Assembly (NCBI GenBank): GCA_023653785.1
Contig: JAMKCH010011757.1
Span: 32,410 to 96,409 of the forward strand
Reading direction: 5' to 3'
Source: Ophioderma brevispina
Taxonomy: Eukaryota; Echinodermata; Ophiuroidea; Amphilepidida; Ophiodermatidae
Length of the DNA stretch: 64,000 bases
Below are positions 13,440 to 25,000 of the stretch, one piece after another (the first letter of the stretch is position 1; each line of letters begins with the position of its first letter). The notes below the pieces were generated by a model. It saw only the letters and a program-made list of their open reading frames with translations, ran no database searches and was not told the DNA's origin. The position numbers and the translations under genes are program-made.

Positions 13440-13700
13440 GCGACCATTAACCCTCGTCTATGCCGAAGGGGGGGGGGGTGGTTACTCACCCCCCCTTCAG
13501 TGTTTTCCCCGGCTTGCTAAAACCCCCTTTTTGGTGCCAAATTAATTAATGTAATTGTCAATTGTCATGTTCCGCTCTTTACTCCAAAACAAACATCCAC
13601 CGGGGTATAGGTAGGATACAAGGTGATCCCAAAGTGATGGATGGGATGGGGGGGGGTAGGTAACCACCCCCCTTCGGAAGAGAAGTACCAACAGGCCTAC
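13440..13700. repeat. Palindromic MITE remnant with G/C runs
   Basis: Near 13,464-13,500 the sequence reads CCGAAG, a G run, GGTTACTCACC and a C run. Near 13,645-13,680 the reverse complement of the same pattern occurs, so the two hairpins are themselves inverted relative to each other. Confidence 0.55.
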
Positions 13701-13895
13701 ACACACAGGAACATCACAGACACTTGTTTGGTACCAATAGATAGCTATGGCCTTCCTCATTGACTACCAAATTGAGTACATGCCTCGCTAACGTCACAAT
13801 GACGTCCATAAAGGTTCGCAGTCAGCAAAACTGCCATTTTCCATAGACACACCCAGTGAAAAATTCTTTTTCACTCCACTTGATGGAACTGATCA

Positions 13896-14165
13896 GTTTT
13901 ATATAATGACATCATTTTAGAGCTATCATACGGTTTTGATCGCTAAAATGCCGAAAAACAATTTCCACCCTATATTCAGTCTTTTTCGTACTTTCCTCAC
14001 ATATGATATGTGACGTCATAATGGGAGAGGATGTAGTTACTATTTTGCCGTACCAAAATGCAAATGGAGCGTAGTTTTATATAATGAACAGCCCATTTTA
14101 GACTATAATAAGAGGTTTGAGTCGCCCTAAAATTGCGAATATCAATTTTCAACCCCTATATTCAG
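13896..14165. repeat. Two-copy tandem repeat of about 175 bp
   Basis: AGTTTTATATAATGA through CCCTATATTCAGT occurs at 13,896-13,981 and again at 14,071-14,165 with moderate divergence. Confidence 0.7.
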
Positions 14166-16604
14166 TATGAACGTAGAGTGTAAAAAACGGTGGCAGGAAT
14201 CTCGAGCGTCTTCTAAAATAGAAAAATAATTGCAAATCTATTTGGTTTTCTTTTTAAGATGGAGAGAAGAGGTGCTAAGAAAGCCAAGTATATTCATGTT
14301 GCATCATGATTCCAAGTGTTCTAGCCAGAAATCGGACCAAGTGGATCTTGCCCTCTCATAAATGATGAAGCATATCTTTGTTTTAGTATCGCGATTGCGA
14401 ATGAAATAAAGGCATATTAAAGCCTATTTTAGTGGCTTTAAAAGATACCAACCAAAGATAACCCATGCGAACTACTTTTCTTTTTATCAAAATGTCGTCG
14501 TTCCGAGTGTTAACATTTTTTGGGACAGCCTGTACAGAAACAAGACCCAGTAAATGACTTAAGACCGAAATGACCAAAAACAGCTATCTGCTAATCTAGG
14601 GAACTGCATGTTTACAGTATTTAAATTACACCAAAGTTGCATACAGTTTCTTCTATGAAGCGGTGAATCATGTTTATGAAATGCAGAATGATACCAGACA
14701 TACGCATTACACAGCAGATTCCTACGCACGGGGTCAAACACCAGACCTTAAGCTATCCCCGATGTACCTAGCTTACTCCAAGTGACTATCCCGTGACCAT
14801 AGCAGTTTAATGGTGGTAAGGAGAGCAACATGTGTAATTTTATATATATATACCTAGTGACAAAAAAATCAGCAGCCTGAGTAAGATACTATAAGCCTAC
14901 TCAATCCCTAACAGCAATGTGCAAATTAGAGAAGCTAGTTGTCTCAGAGTACATACAAGAATCAATAGTCCCATTAAAGATTGTTCTACAGATTAAATTA
15001 CACAATTGCCTACGTTAATCTATGAAGCTGTTGAATTCATAGGGGTAGCCACCATACCAAGATTCCTTATTTTGCCTACCTTCTCCCCCCAAAAAACCAT
15101 TCATTACAAACTACTTTCCTGCAAAAACTACCAAAACCCACCCTAAAACTGCAACTGAAAATAATTACATATCTCAGCCACCCAACCAAATGGGCTGGTT
15201 AAATAAAATAGCACTAACCCCAGCCAGTTGAACCAAATCCAAATACTAAAATTTCTGAAATCCACATGCGGAAATTGTAGGGGGGGGGGGGCTGGCGAAT
15301 ATAAAGGGCTCTTGCCTGTCAAAAGCCTAATGAGCGAATTCAAGACTTAAGAGGCATTCTCTGCTCTTCAAAGCAATAACTCAATCTAGCCACCATGACT
15401 GAATTTACTTCAAAGGAATTGAAACATTTGTTTACGAATTGAAAACTAACGGCGAACCGTGATAGCCATGGCCATCCATGCTCGCATACTCTCAAAACAG
15501 CATTAATTGCTTTACAACAATTATGTATACTGCTGAACTACAATATACCCCTCGACTATTCCATTATTCCAGATTTATTGGGACGGGTATATATCAACTT
15601 CTGAAATCTAACCCATGTCGGAAGACCCCAAATGTAACACCGTGGTGTTTTAAATACAAAGCCCTGATTTCCAAGTAATTGGCAAACCCATGAAAAATAA
15701 ATATGTTTCCTGTCAATATCCGACTGAATACTCAACGTACTTCATTACTACCCTATTAAACAAAATTTTGCAATAATTTTAGGAATAAACACCAGATAAG
15801 AAATTGTTGAGGGTCTGTGGGGGCAGGTGTGGCCAACGATTGCCCCACAATATATGAAAGGCCATCCCCACCGGTTGTGCGTGTACCATTTAGGTAAAAA
15901 ATGTCTGGCCCTCTAAGTAAACTGAGTGCATGCGACACAAAATTCCTTTATAAAAATAATTCATTTTTAGACCGTCCGCCTCACTTTTAAACTACAGCCA
16001 AACCCACATCTTTAAATTGCGTTCAATGATGTAAGTTTTCTTCTGCTTCTTCCCCCGGAACAATGTGTTAAACCAACAATGAGTGATTGCCCGAAGTTTC
16101 CCCTGTTTTTGAGCAAATGCACCTGAGGTGGACTAAACCAACCACTAATCATAATTGAGCCACTTTTAAATCTCCCCGGTGCATTCATGCCTGGAAACGA
16201 ATCAATCAAGCCTAAACGAAATTTATAAAACATACGCACCATTATAATTGAGAATGCTAGGAAGTCCAACATGCATAACCAAAATATGATTTAAAGCCTA
16301 GACTAGGTCCATTTGCACACTCATACAATTAGCGTTAATTGAATGGTCGACTATGACAGCAACTTAGGCTAAAGACCTATACAAACAAATTAACCAAAGC
16401 AAAACTCCCATATTGTTGTCACACTATCCTGAATTAACGGTTCAAAACTCTTGTATTGAACAAGGATATTCACACCTGCAGGGGTTTGGTGATGAGAGTA
16501 CGTCGGTATGAATACATCATTTGCATAAATAAGAGTGGTATCACAATCAAGCTAAGAGGGAATTGCAATGTGAAGTGGAAGAAAAGAGCAAATAAGAACA
16601 CAGC
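14166..16604. other. No recognised feature
   Basis: 2.4 kb of AT-rich DNA with a run of about 12 G near 15,280. No open frame shows a recognised domain or splice context. Confidence 0.5.
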
Positions 16605-17110
16605 CCATAAGAGACACTGGCACATTTGAAAATAGTGCAGGTTGTAAGGCTTTTATATACGAAAGCCCTCACCCGAAATGATTAAGACCAAATCAGCCTT
16701 CCTTATGGGTAAACAGAACGATTTGAAATTAATAATACAAAAACAAACAATTAAATTCAGCAGACGACGAAATGGCGTTTGCCCGATTTAACACAAGAGC
16801 AACGCACGCCGTATGAATTCCCATGCGCTATGTACACTGTTTGATCGTCTATAACCTTTGTGGTTTTAATATCAGTGAGTCGAGTCAAAAATATTCTGTA
16901 ATAGTATCAATATGTGTTATAAAGTTATGGCAAACTTAAAAAGCTGGCCTACAAAATACAATGGATGCCTCTATCCCCACATCAATGTCCCTATCTGTTT
17001 TGGGGTATGTTATTTTAGTGAAAATATATCTCTGTTCTTTCAATGGCCTAGACTATCATGAGAGCAATTGAGAAATTCATATTTTGTGAAAATGTGCAGT
17101 GCCGCTTTAA
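16605..17110 (+). mobile_element. MITE, about 500 bp, with a second copy at 53.4 kb
   Basis: The ends are inverted: CACTGGCACATTTGAAAATAG at the left, GAAAATGTGCAGTGCCGCTT at the right. The interior (TAACCTTTGTGGTTTTAATA, CCCTATCTGTTTTGGGG, GGCCTAGACTATCATGAGAG) recurs reverse-complemented at 53,378-53,890. No coding sequence. Confidence 0.75.
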
Positions 17111-18846
17111 GTGAGGAAAATTTAATACAACGGATGAATATTACCAAAGCTACTCATGCATGCATGATGTAAACAAAGCAGTTTAGGGAGCACATGGGAC
17201 TATAAATATAGAGGGTATGATTACACTATTAGCATGATTACGACCTACCCATATTACATCTATTGGATTTGACACAGCTTATATGTAATTTTAATGATAA
17301 GTTCTCATCAATAATTTTACACCTAAAACCTTCGTAAGGTTGACCCTTTTATTTTTGTTCAATCTAATACACCATTCAAAATTCTCTTAAAATTCATTGT
17401 TTTGTTAGGAGTATCCATGATCATATAATAATATAAAAGCCGTAAGTGTTTTTTCAACAATTATTTCCATAAAATATTCCCACAAAATGAAATGGATCAG
17501 AGAAAACTTTCATGGATTGACAGCATGTTTAAAGATATTTGAAACAGAATTTGGCCGAAAGGTCTTTGCATAGAAATATGCTCAATCACCTTTCATCAAT
17601 GACAATGACATATTTTGAAAACAAATTTGAATATAGTTTTTGGTTAAAAGTTTTGGCATAAACAATATTTCGGCCAAAATAACACTGTTCTAAAGAAGCT
17701 TTGATATTGCTCTTGCCCGACCCCAAAATCACTCAGTTCAGTTTCAAACTTTATAAACGTTATAAAAATGTCTTCTTGAGCTTGGCAAGGAATATTTATA
17801 TAACTTCCTGTGGTCTTAGCTCTTAAATAAGCATTCTGTTCAACATTGATTCTACCTTTAATTTGAAGAATTGTTTCGAAGGATTCAAGCTTATGTCAAT
17901 GGCTTCGCTATTTGAAGTAACAATAGTTTATCTTAGAATAATTTGAAAAGAGGATCTTGTTGGGAACACGGTGTAATTGGACTTTTGAATGTTTCAAATG
18001 TGTAATATGATATCTGATACAAATTAATTATTTTATGCACTAATTATTAAATCCACTGAATCTGATTACCTGCTATTTAGTCTTGTAAAACAACAAGTCA
18101 GAAGATGTCACCATATTCAGACAAAATAATGGAACCGAAACCAGCTTAATTGTGTAAATACTATTTGGAATGATGTGAGAATGGATCAGCCTAATCATCA
18201 AATCCCTTATCTTTCAGCATAGAAAGAAGAACATACGCATATTATGACTTCATCTAATGCGTCACAGTTGAGTAACGAGGTTAAGGGTCAAATTTGGGGT
18301 TTTTCAATGCACATTTTTCGATACACACGGCATAAACTTAATGGCAATTAAGAGGATATCCATTGCTAAGCCATTCAAGACGACGGAATGGCCAAAATGT
18401 ACTATATCAAATACCATGTCTGAAACTTCCCATTATAATCATGAAACGAGAAATGTTCTTGCGAATCACTTCCTTACGAAGCCCATAAAATAAAACAAAG
18501 GTTGTTGTATGAAATAAATTTCAAACCAATTTAGACTAAAATTAGGCATAGGTTTATACTACATGTATATTCACAAGAAAGGTTAATGTCCAATTCAAAA
18601 ATGTGTAGGGGTGTTACAGAGGGATTGTGGCCCAGTTTAAATAGGTAGCCGCACTTAAACTTCTAGTTATTCAAAAATATGTGTTACCCCTTAAAACAAA
18701 AACAAACTGTATTGTACCTTTTTACGAATTGCCAAATAGCGTTTTTCAATAATGAACCTCCAGCAAAAGTAAGAGAAAGCAGCACTCTTAGGTTACAATT
18801 AAAAGAATCTAGCTACATTCAAGTTGCATTTCTTCCTGCTCGTACT
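17111..18846. other. Downstream flank of the BAAT-like gene; nothing recognised
   Basis: AT-rich. Any 3' untranslated region of the minus-strand gene would lie here. The only reverse-strand AATAAA I noted is near 17,349, about 1.5 kb past the stop. Confidence 0.45.
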
Positions 18847-19044
18847 CTATCTTCTCCCATTTACCTTTTGTCTTAAATGTTGGTTTGTTGTCTTCAATAT
18901 TTGATTTAGAATATAGTCGTTTCCGTAACCAGAGGTTGAGGCCTCTGATGCATTGTTCACGAGATACTCTTTCATTTTGCTCCACGCATCTTTCCTCCGC
19001 TCTGGCGTGAGCATGGATTTTTCCACCCCAATTCCAAACATTAT
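18847..19044 (-). CDS. BAAT-like: BAAT-like last exon, with a one-base frameshift
   Basis: The acceptor is TATATTTCAG|ATAATG. In the frame set by exon 6 it reads DNVWNWGGKIHAHARAEE, the family 'WGG..KAHA.AQ' motif. It then leaves frame. One base later the family tail resumes as DAWSKMKEYLVNNASEA, ends GRR, and stops with TAG at 18,849-18,847. Removing one A from the AAA at 18,991-18,993 (plus-strand TTT) restores a continuous family match. This is either a real frameshift or a homopolymer sequencing error. Left as is, the exon-6 frame runs on into Arg/Lys-rich residues beyond 18,847. No clear polyadenylation signal was seen within a few hundred bases downstream. Confidence 0.82.
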   Translation of the reverse strand: MMFGIGVEKSMLTPERRKDAWSKMKEYLVNNASEASTSGYGNDYILNQILKTTNQHLRQKVNGRR

Positions 19045-22000
19045 CTGAAATATAATAAGTATAAGTAAGACCTTACGATTTTACTGTTACAGCCAAAACT
19101 GCTCGTTACAATTATAGGCAGAAGATTGACGACGGTCGGTCGCAGAGGTGAAGAGAGCTGAGATTCAATGCGACAATTTTTTAAAATAAAATGGGTTTTT
19201 TCTAGGTATTCCAATCTGGAATGTGCCCTTATGTTATAATATAATGATTCATAAGAATAATTGTTTTGTGTATCTGTTTCATTGCGTACTTTGAGATGGG
19301 AAAGGGTAAATTAGCATATTTTATTTAGCATTGAATATTTTGCGATGTAGGCCAGTCAAAATAGAATAAACTATGCCTTAAACCAAAACTAATTGCATCA
19401 GAATCAAATTTTCTCCAGACTTATATTAAAAAAAACTTGTAATACTTTGTCTTTAGCAGACCAACTGACCCCAATGTATACAACATCTCAGAACAGAAAA
19501 TACGTGAGTAAATAAAGAGTGAATCCAACAAAGAAAAATGAAGCCAGACTATAATTAACTGATAATGATTTATTGGAAAATAAATTGGATGCTTAGGATG
19601 GACATGAATTCTAATTTGGCTAAAAGAACTTCAGGATTTTGACGTGTGATTGTTTACGCGCAAGCTGCTTAACACCTACAGCATTGTTGTTAGAGCCACA
19701 TTCATCGACAATGGAAGAATATTTAGTTTTGAGCTGGGCTATCATGCGCAGATAATCGCGGATAAGCTGTGTTTTGTTCGCGTTTATTAAAACCGCGCAT
19801 CTCTACGCCTGCGTCCATGCTTTGGCTGCATCGACCATGTTGCGCGGATTTTTCTTGCCGCCCAATAAGACAACCAATTTGAAAAAAGTGTCCATTTCAG
19901 TTGGTTTTCGGCGTGTAATGGAAAAATAAGTCGGTGACCCTCATTGTTTATTTCAAAATTTTGAAGAACGACATCGGGACCTCAACATATTTAGAAATTA
20001 CAAAATTTTATCGAGAAGTTTTTATTTTGGAAGCGATCCAAACGTCAAATTTTGACTTTTCCCATAGACTTGCGTGGTTTAAAAAGTGACAACATACATT
20101 TTTTTGTTTTGGCTATAGCTCAAAAACAAAGTCGGTGACCCCCATTTTTTATTTCAGATTCTTAATCAGCACTGTTGTAAATACCATATATGTGAATTCT
20201 GGAAAATTTTATCGAGTAGATCACTAACACGTCAAACCCCTTAAGTTTGATTGCAAGTATATTTCCTTGACTGCTACATACAGCTGAGGTATCAATACAC
20301 AAACATTCTGTCAGATCAACATGATCGTTAAATATGTTATAGGAAAATATTATATAGAAGCTCGGAGAAACTGGCGAGCACAGAACTAAATAAAGACGAA
20401 AAATACACGGTCCCAAACCCGGAGCCTCTCGCTCTCTAGGCGTGAGAAACACCACCGGGCCACAGAGGACTTCGTCAACGTGGACACCAGCGAACGAGCA
20501 CCAATGTATTTCAGTCTTTATTTCAGAGTTTCAAGTGGCCGTAATTATATTTTTTGTACGAAACAACAAAAGTAATAGTATGCATAAAGGTAAGTTTATG
20601 ACATGGATGCATTTTTTCAACATCTGCCAAAGAACCTAATTAAGCTAATATACAGTTGGCAAAAAGTATATCGGTATGTTTTTCGATCAGTATTGTGCCA
20701 AAGTCCGATAATTGTGGAAGTTTTCAAATTATACATTTTGTTGCCTAGGTCTTCCTCTTTCATTTAACAACTTGCTTGTAAAAAGCGTGTAAAATGGCGG
20801 AGAACGCCAGAAAGACGCAAACTTGACCCCCCTAACCAAAAGTTGCACTGTAGTTTAACTCTCTGCACTTTGAATCAATAATCTACGACAAGACAGTTGC
20901 CAGTTCAAACCTTGAATCTGGTAGAGAGGCGGCCTCAATTCAATGACTGTTATAGTACTTAAAATATGTAAATAATAAAGGCTTAAAATTGTCATAAATA
21001 ACTTATTTCATTTGAGATATGTTAATAACACAAACATACATATACGGTTACGGTAAATTATGACAACAGTTATTAACAATTACTCATTATTGCTGTAACT
21101 TAATTTATTGTTGAAGTTGTAATTCTTGATACTTTTAAGTACATCAGACTCAAAATCAATTAATGAAATTGCCCAAGGGTGCCTAGGTGGCACCCGGTAG
21201 ACCCTTCCACTACACACCCTGGTCTATAATTTTAGCAATAAAATTGCATTAGTACCAAGTTCAATCCCGACTTATCAAAGCTGGGTTGGTTTAACATTTC
21301 CCCGCATACATTCACACAAAGTATTCTAGTAAAATGACCACTAGATGGCCACTGATCAATAATCTATGCACATCCCGTATGCACTGGTCATGATAAGGAC
21401 CACGGTTTTACAGGTAAAGAAGAATTGCATAAGATTTTGGCAAAAATGGCCGAAATGGAAAATTCTGTGCACACCCGATAACCAGCGACCGTAGGCAATG
21501 CATGTGCACAACTCAACTAATGTAATCAGTGTTTCACGTTTGTTGCAGAAAGACAGTTTTTGTGTATTGGTTAAAATGGCCAAATTGACCATTAGATGAC
21601 CACTGATCCAAAATCTTTGTACGCCCCTACAGGCACTGGTCATAGATGATGCATGTGCATGAGTGACATGATCAGCGCACAATATTTGTAGCAGAAGGAT
21701 TTCTAAGAATAGATGGCCAAAATGACCATACTAGCTGACCACTGCCAAACAAACTTTGTACATCCCATATGAAGGTAGGGTCAGTGGTCCTGACCACTAC
21801 CCTCTAAACATGGATAGCGGATCTGAGTCGCCGATTGAAATAACAGGAAGTTGCTTTTTGTCCTTCGCAATATGGTGGGAAACAATGCATACACCTGCGG
21901 GTGCACATATTCCACACAGATGTCTATTGTTATACAAAATTCTTTTTAACTTTGACAATAAAATGAAGCCATATTGCGCAGGGTAAAATGCAACTTCCTG

Positions 22001-25000
22001 TAGTTTCAATCGGTGACTATTCAAAGGTGTGCCGGCCTGCTATCCATGCATGTAGAGGTCAGTGGTCCTATGCATCTATTCAAAATGTTGGAGTGTTAAG
22101 GTGCGTTATTGATATATTCTGCATATGTGCATATGTATTGTTTACCGTAGTCACTCTTTAAAGCTTCGAAATACTTCAAATAGTCATCCTCACCTTTATA
22201 TCGGGTTATGGTTATTATCGGTTGATAAGGAATGTATAATAAATGGCCAGCACCAGGATACTTAAGCAATTCATAGTTTGTATGCCCAAAGGCATGAAGT
22301 CGTTGGATGGATTGTTGTACACTTTCCACCGCTGGTATACCCAGGTCGGATTCTCCTACTATGAATAACATTTTGCGGATGTTTTCTACCTGAGATAGAG
22401 AGAAATGTGATTAACAGAAATACTACGTCAGCCACTTTGAAAAAGGGCTCTAGTTTTCGAGTTAGGGTAGGTGGTCGAGTAGAAAAATGCCAATGGTACC
22501 AGGTGTTAGGGACATATACTCCCCGCCTAAAAAATCCGAACGATGTTGAAATGGCCATCAACGTGCTCAAACTTGCTTTCAAATGAACGCGCCAAGCCAG
22601 CTGGATAAATCTCTCAAACTTCCACATCATGCTTCGTTATCAATGCATTACGGACACAGGTCAATAAGCAAAACACATTACGCGAACAACGCTCCTGGCA
22701 TTTATTATTATAATTAACCTACATACCTTTTTAATACAGTAATTTATATCGTTCGGATTTTTTAGGCGGGGAGTATATGTGTGGATCATCATCTGGGTGG
22801 ATGTAGAAATCAGAAGTGGTGCAATTCTTTTTTATGGGCTAGAAAAGGTCAAAATTGACCCAAATAGGGTAGAAATCCTACAATGGTGATTTATTTATTC
22901 CGACTTCATATTGAAATGTAATACTATTTAATTCCCACACTATATAGCTGTAGATTCAAGAAAAATTTGAATGTTGGAATCTGTGGTAAATTTTGACCCC
23001 AGAAAGGACCAAAAAGGGGTCAAAATTGACCCAGATAAGGTAAAATCATAGAATGGTGATTCCAACTTCATATTAATGTAATTTTTCCCCAATATATAAC
23101 TGTAGATTCAAGAAAAATTTGAATGTTGGAATCTGGGCTTATTTTTGACTACAGAAAGGGCCAAAAAGGGGTCACAATTGACCCAAATATGGTAAAAATC
23201 ATAGAATGGTGATGTATTTATTCCATCTTAATTTTAAAATGTAATAGTATCAGTGTCATTTACCCCACTATATAGCTGTAAATTGAAGAATTTGCATGTT
23301 GTAATCTTGGGTCAAAATTGACCCCAAAAATGGCCCAAAGGTTAAAATGACTTAAAATGGATAAAATCAAGGAAAATGCATGTTTCAATATTAAGCAGGA
23401 ATTTTAATAATCAATTGCCAATTTAAAAACTATATTCACTTTTATTAGTAGTGACATCCAAAATTGAAAACATTGATAATAATGGTCAAATTACACCCAA
23501 TTTGGTCAAAATATATTAACCAATTAATACACGGTTTGCAGCTCTATTAAAATGGTAAAATTGGTAATAATGCACAATATCAGGCTTTAAACCAGAGGAG
23601 GGATGGTGGGGGCTGACGCTCCCATTCCAAAAAGACCCATAAACCCTAAAAGAGCTTAAAAAGGCCAAATAGATTTTGCAAGCGAAAAAATAGGGTTTAT
23701 GCTTTTTTGTAAAAAAAAAATGTAAATATTTAGGTAAAAAGTCCACTTTTGCAAAAATTTGCCCCCTTTGTAATTTCGGGGGACCAAAATTTGCCCACTT
23801 TGTATTTTGGAGAACGTCCCGTTTGAAAAAACAAGGTCCATCTATATTTTGTGTTCTTCTACTGACATTCGCAATGAAAATTTTGAAAAGAGATCAAAAT
23901 GGTCAACCCAAAATGGTCAAAAATTTAACCCAATATGCCACAATTCAGTCTTTTTCACCTGAAAACTATATAGGTAAAAACAATTGTATCAGGAGGGAGA
24001 AAACAGTTGGTCTTTCAGAATGAAAGCTATCCTAAAATGTTGTTAAAGTGTCTTTTGGTTATTTTCTGCCTTGAAATTATCACAGCTGTTTTACTATTAT
24101 GGTTAAGTAATAATATGAAAGTCTCTTGTCTCCAGAGCAACTAAGTGCCTTCTAAATGCCTGTGTGGGAAAACTTTACTGGATGGTGCAGAAACATTTAC
24201 ATGAAGGGGGTGCTGCAGGACCTTTTAAATGACACTTATGCCAGGCAACTCATGCGATTTGAAAATATTTCCTGGAAAAAAAATCATAACGGACATCGGG
24301 AAATCTATGGTGAAAACCTCACAATTGTGGCACAGAAGAGAGCACAGTTCGCTGGGAATTGCTTTCAGTCAAAGGACAGATTAATCAGACCTTTATTATG
24401 TGGAGTATCCCTGTACAAGTAGAGGTAGCAGATCCACTAAACCTACTCTGATATGCTATGCAGCAGAGATACCAGCTTTACTTTGAAGTGGGAGCAGCAA
24501 TGCATGATAAAGACGTTTTTTGCAAAGAAGTACGCAACGGATTCGACAAAAGTATCGAAAAGATGATGATGATATTGTCCACCTTTGCCAACATGGAAAT
24601 CGTTTCATCTATGCAAATCTATGTGGTTGCCAGTGGCTGACCAAAAGTTCAAACATTTGTCTATTCCAGTTGCTACTCCAAAACATTAAAGCCTATTAGC
24701 ACATTTTTTTGAGAGCGCCCCAATTTTTCAAAAAAAAACAAGCGGGATTTTTACATGGTTGTAATGATAACTGGCTAGTAAACTAACTGTGAATGGTTAA
24801 GCTTACAATGTTCTATGTGGTCGCAACGAGGAATTTGTTGTAAACTAGAATATAATATCGGGAATCCACGATAATTAATTCACCGGCCGTTGGCTGGAAA
24901 ACGCCGTCCAATATGAAATAGCCGGGAAAATACGCCATGTACGTATCTACGATTCTATTAGTTGTTTTATTGATTCAGGCAAGTCAAGTAGAGTCATTTT

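Noticed and set aside
22845..23345. Regular repeats suggesting a CRISPR-like array
   Set aside because: The units are about 150 bp, diverged and tandem, with no short identical repeats or unique spacers; the genome is eukaryotic.
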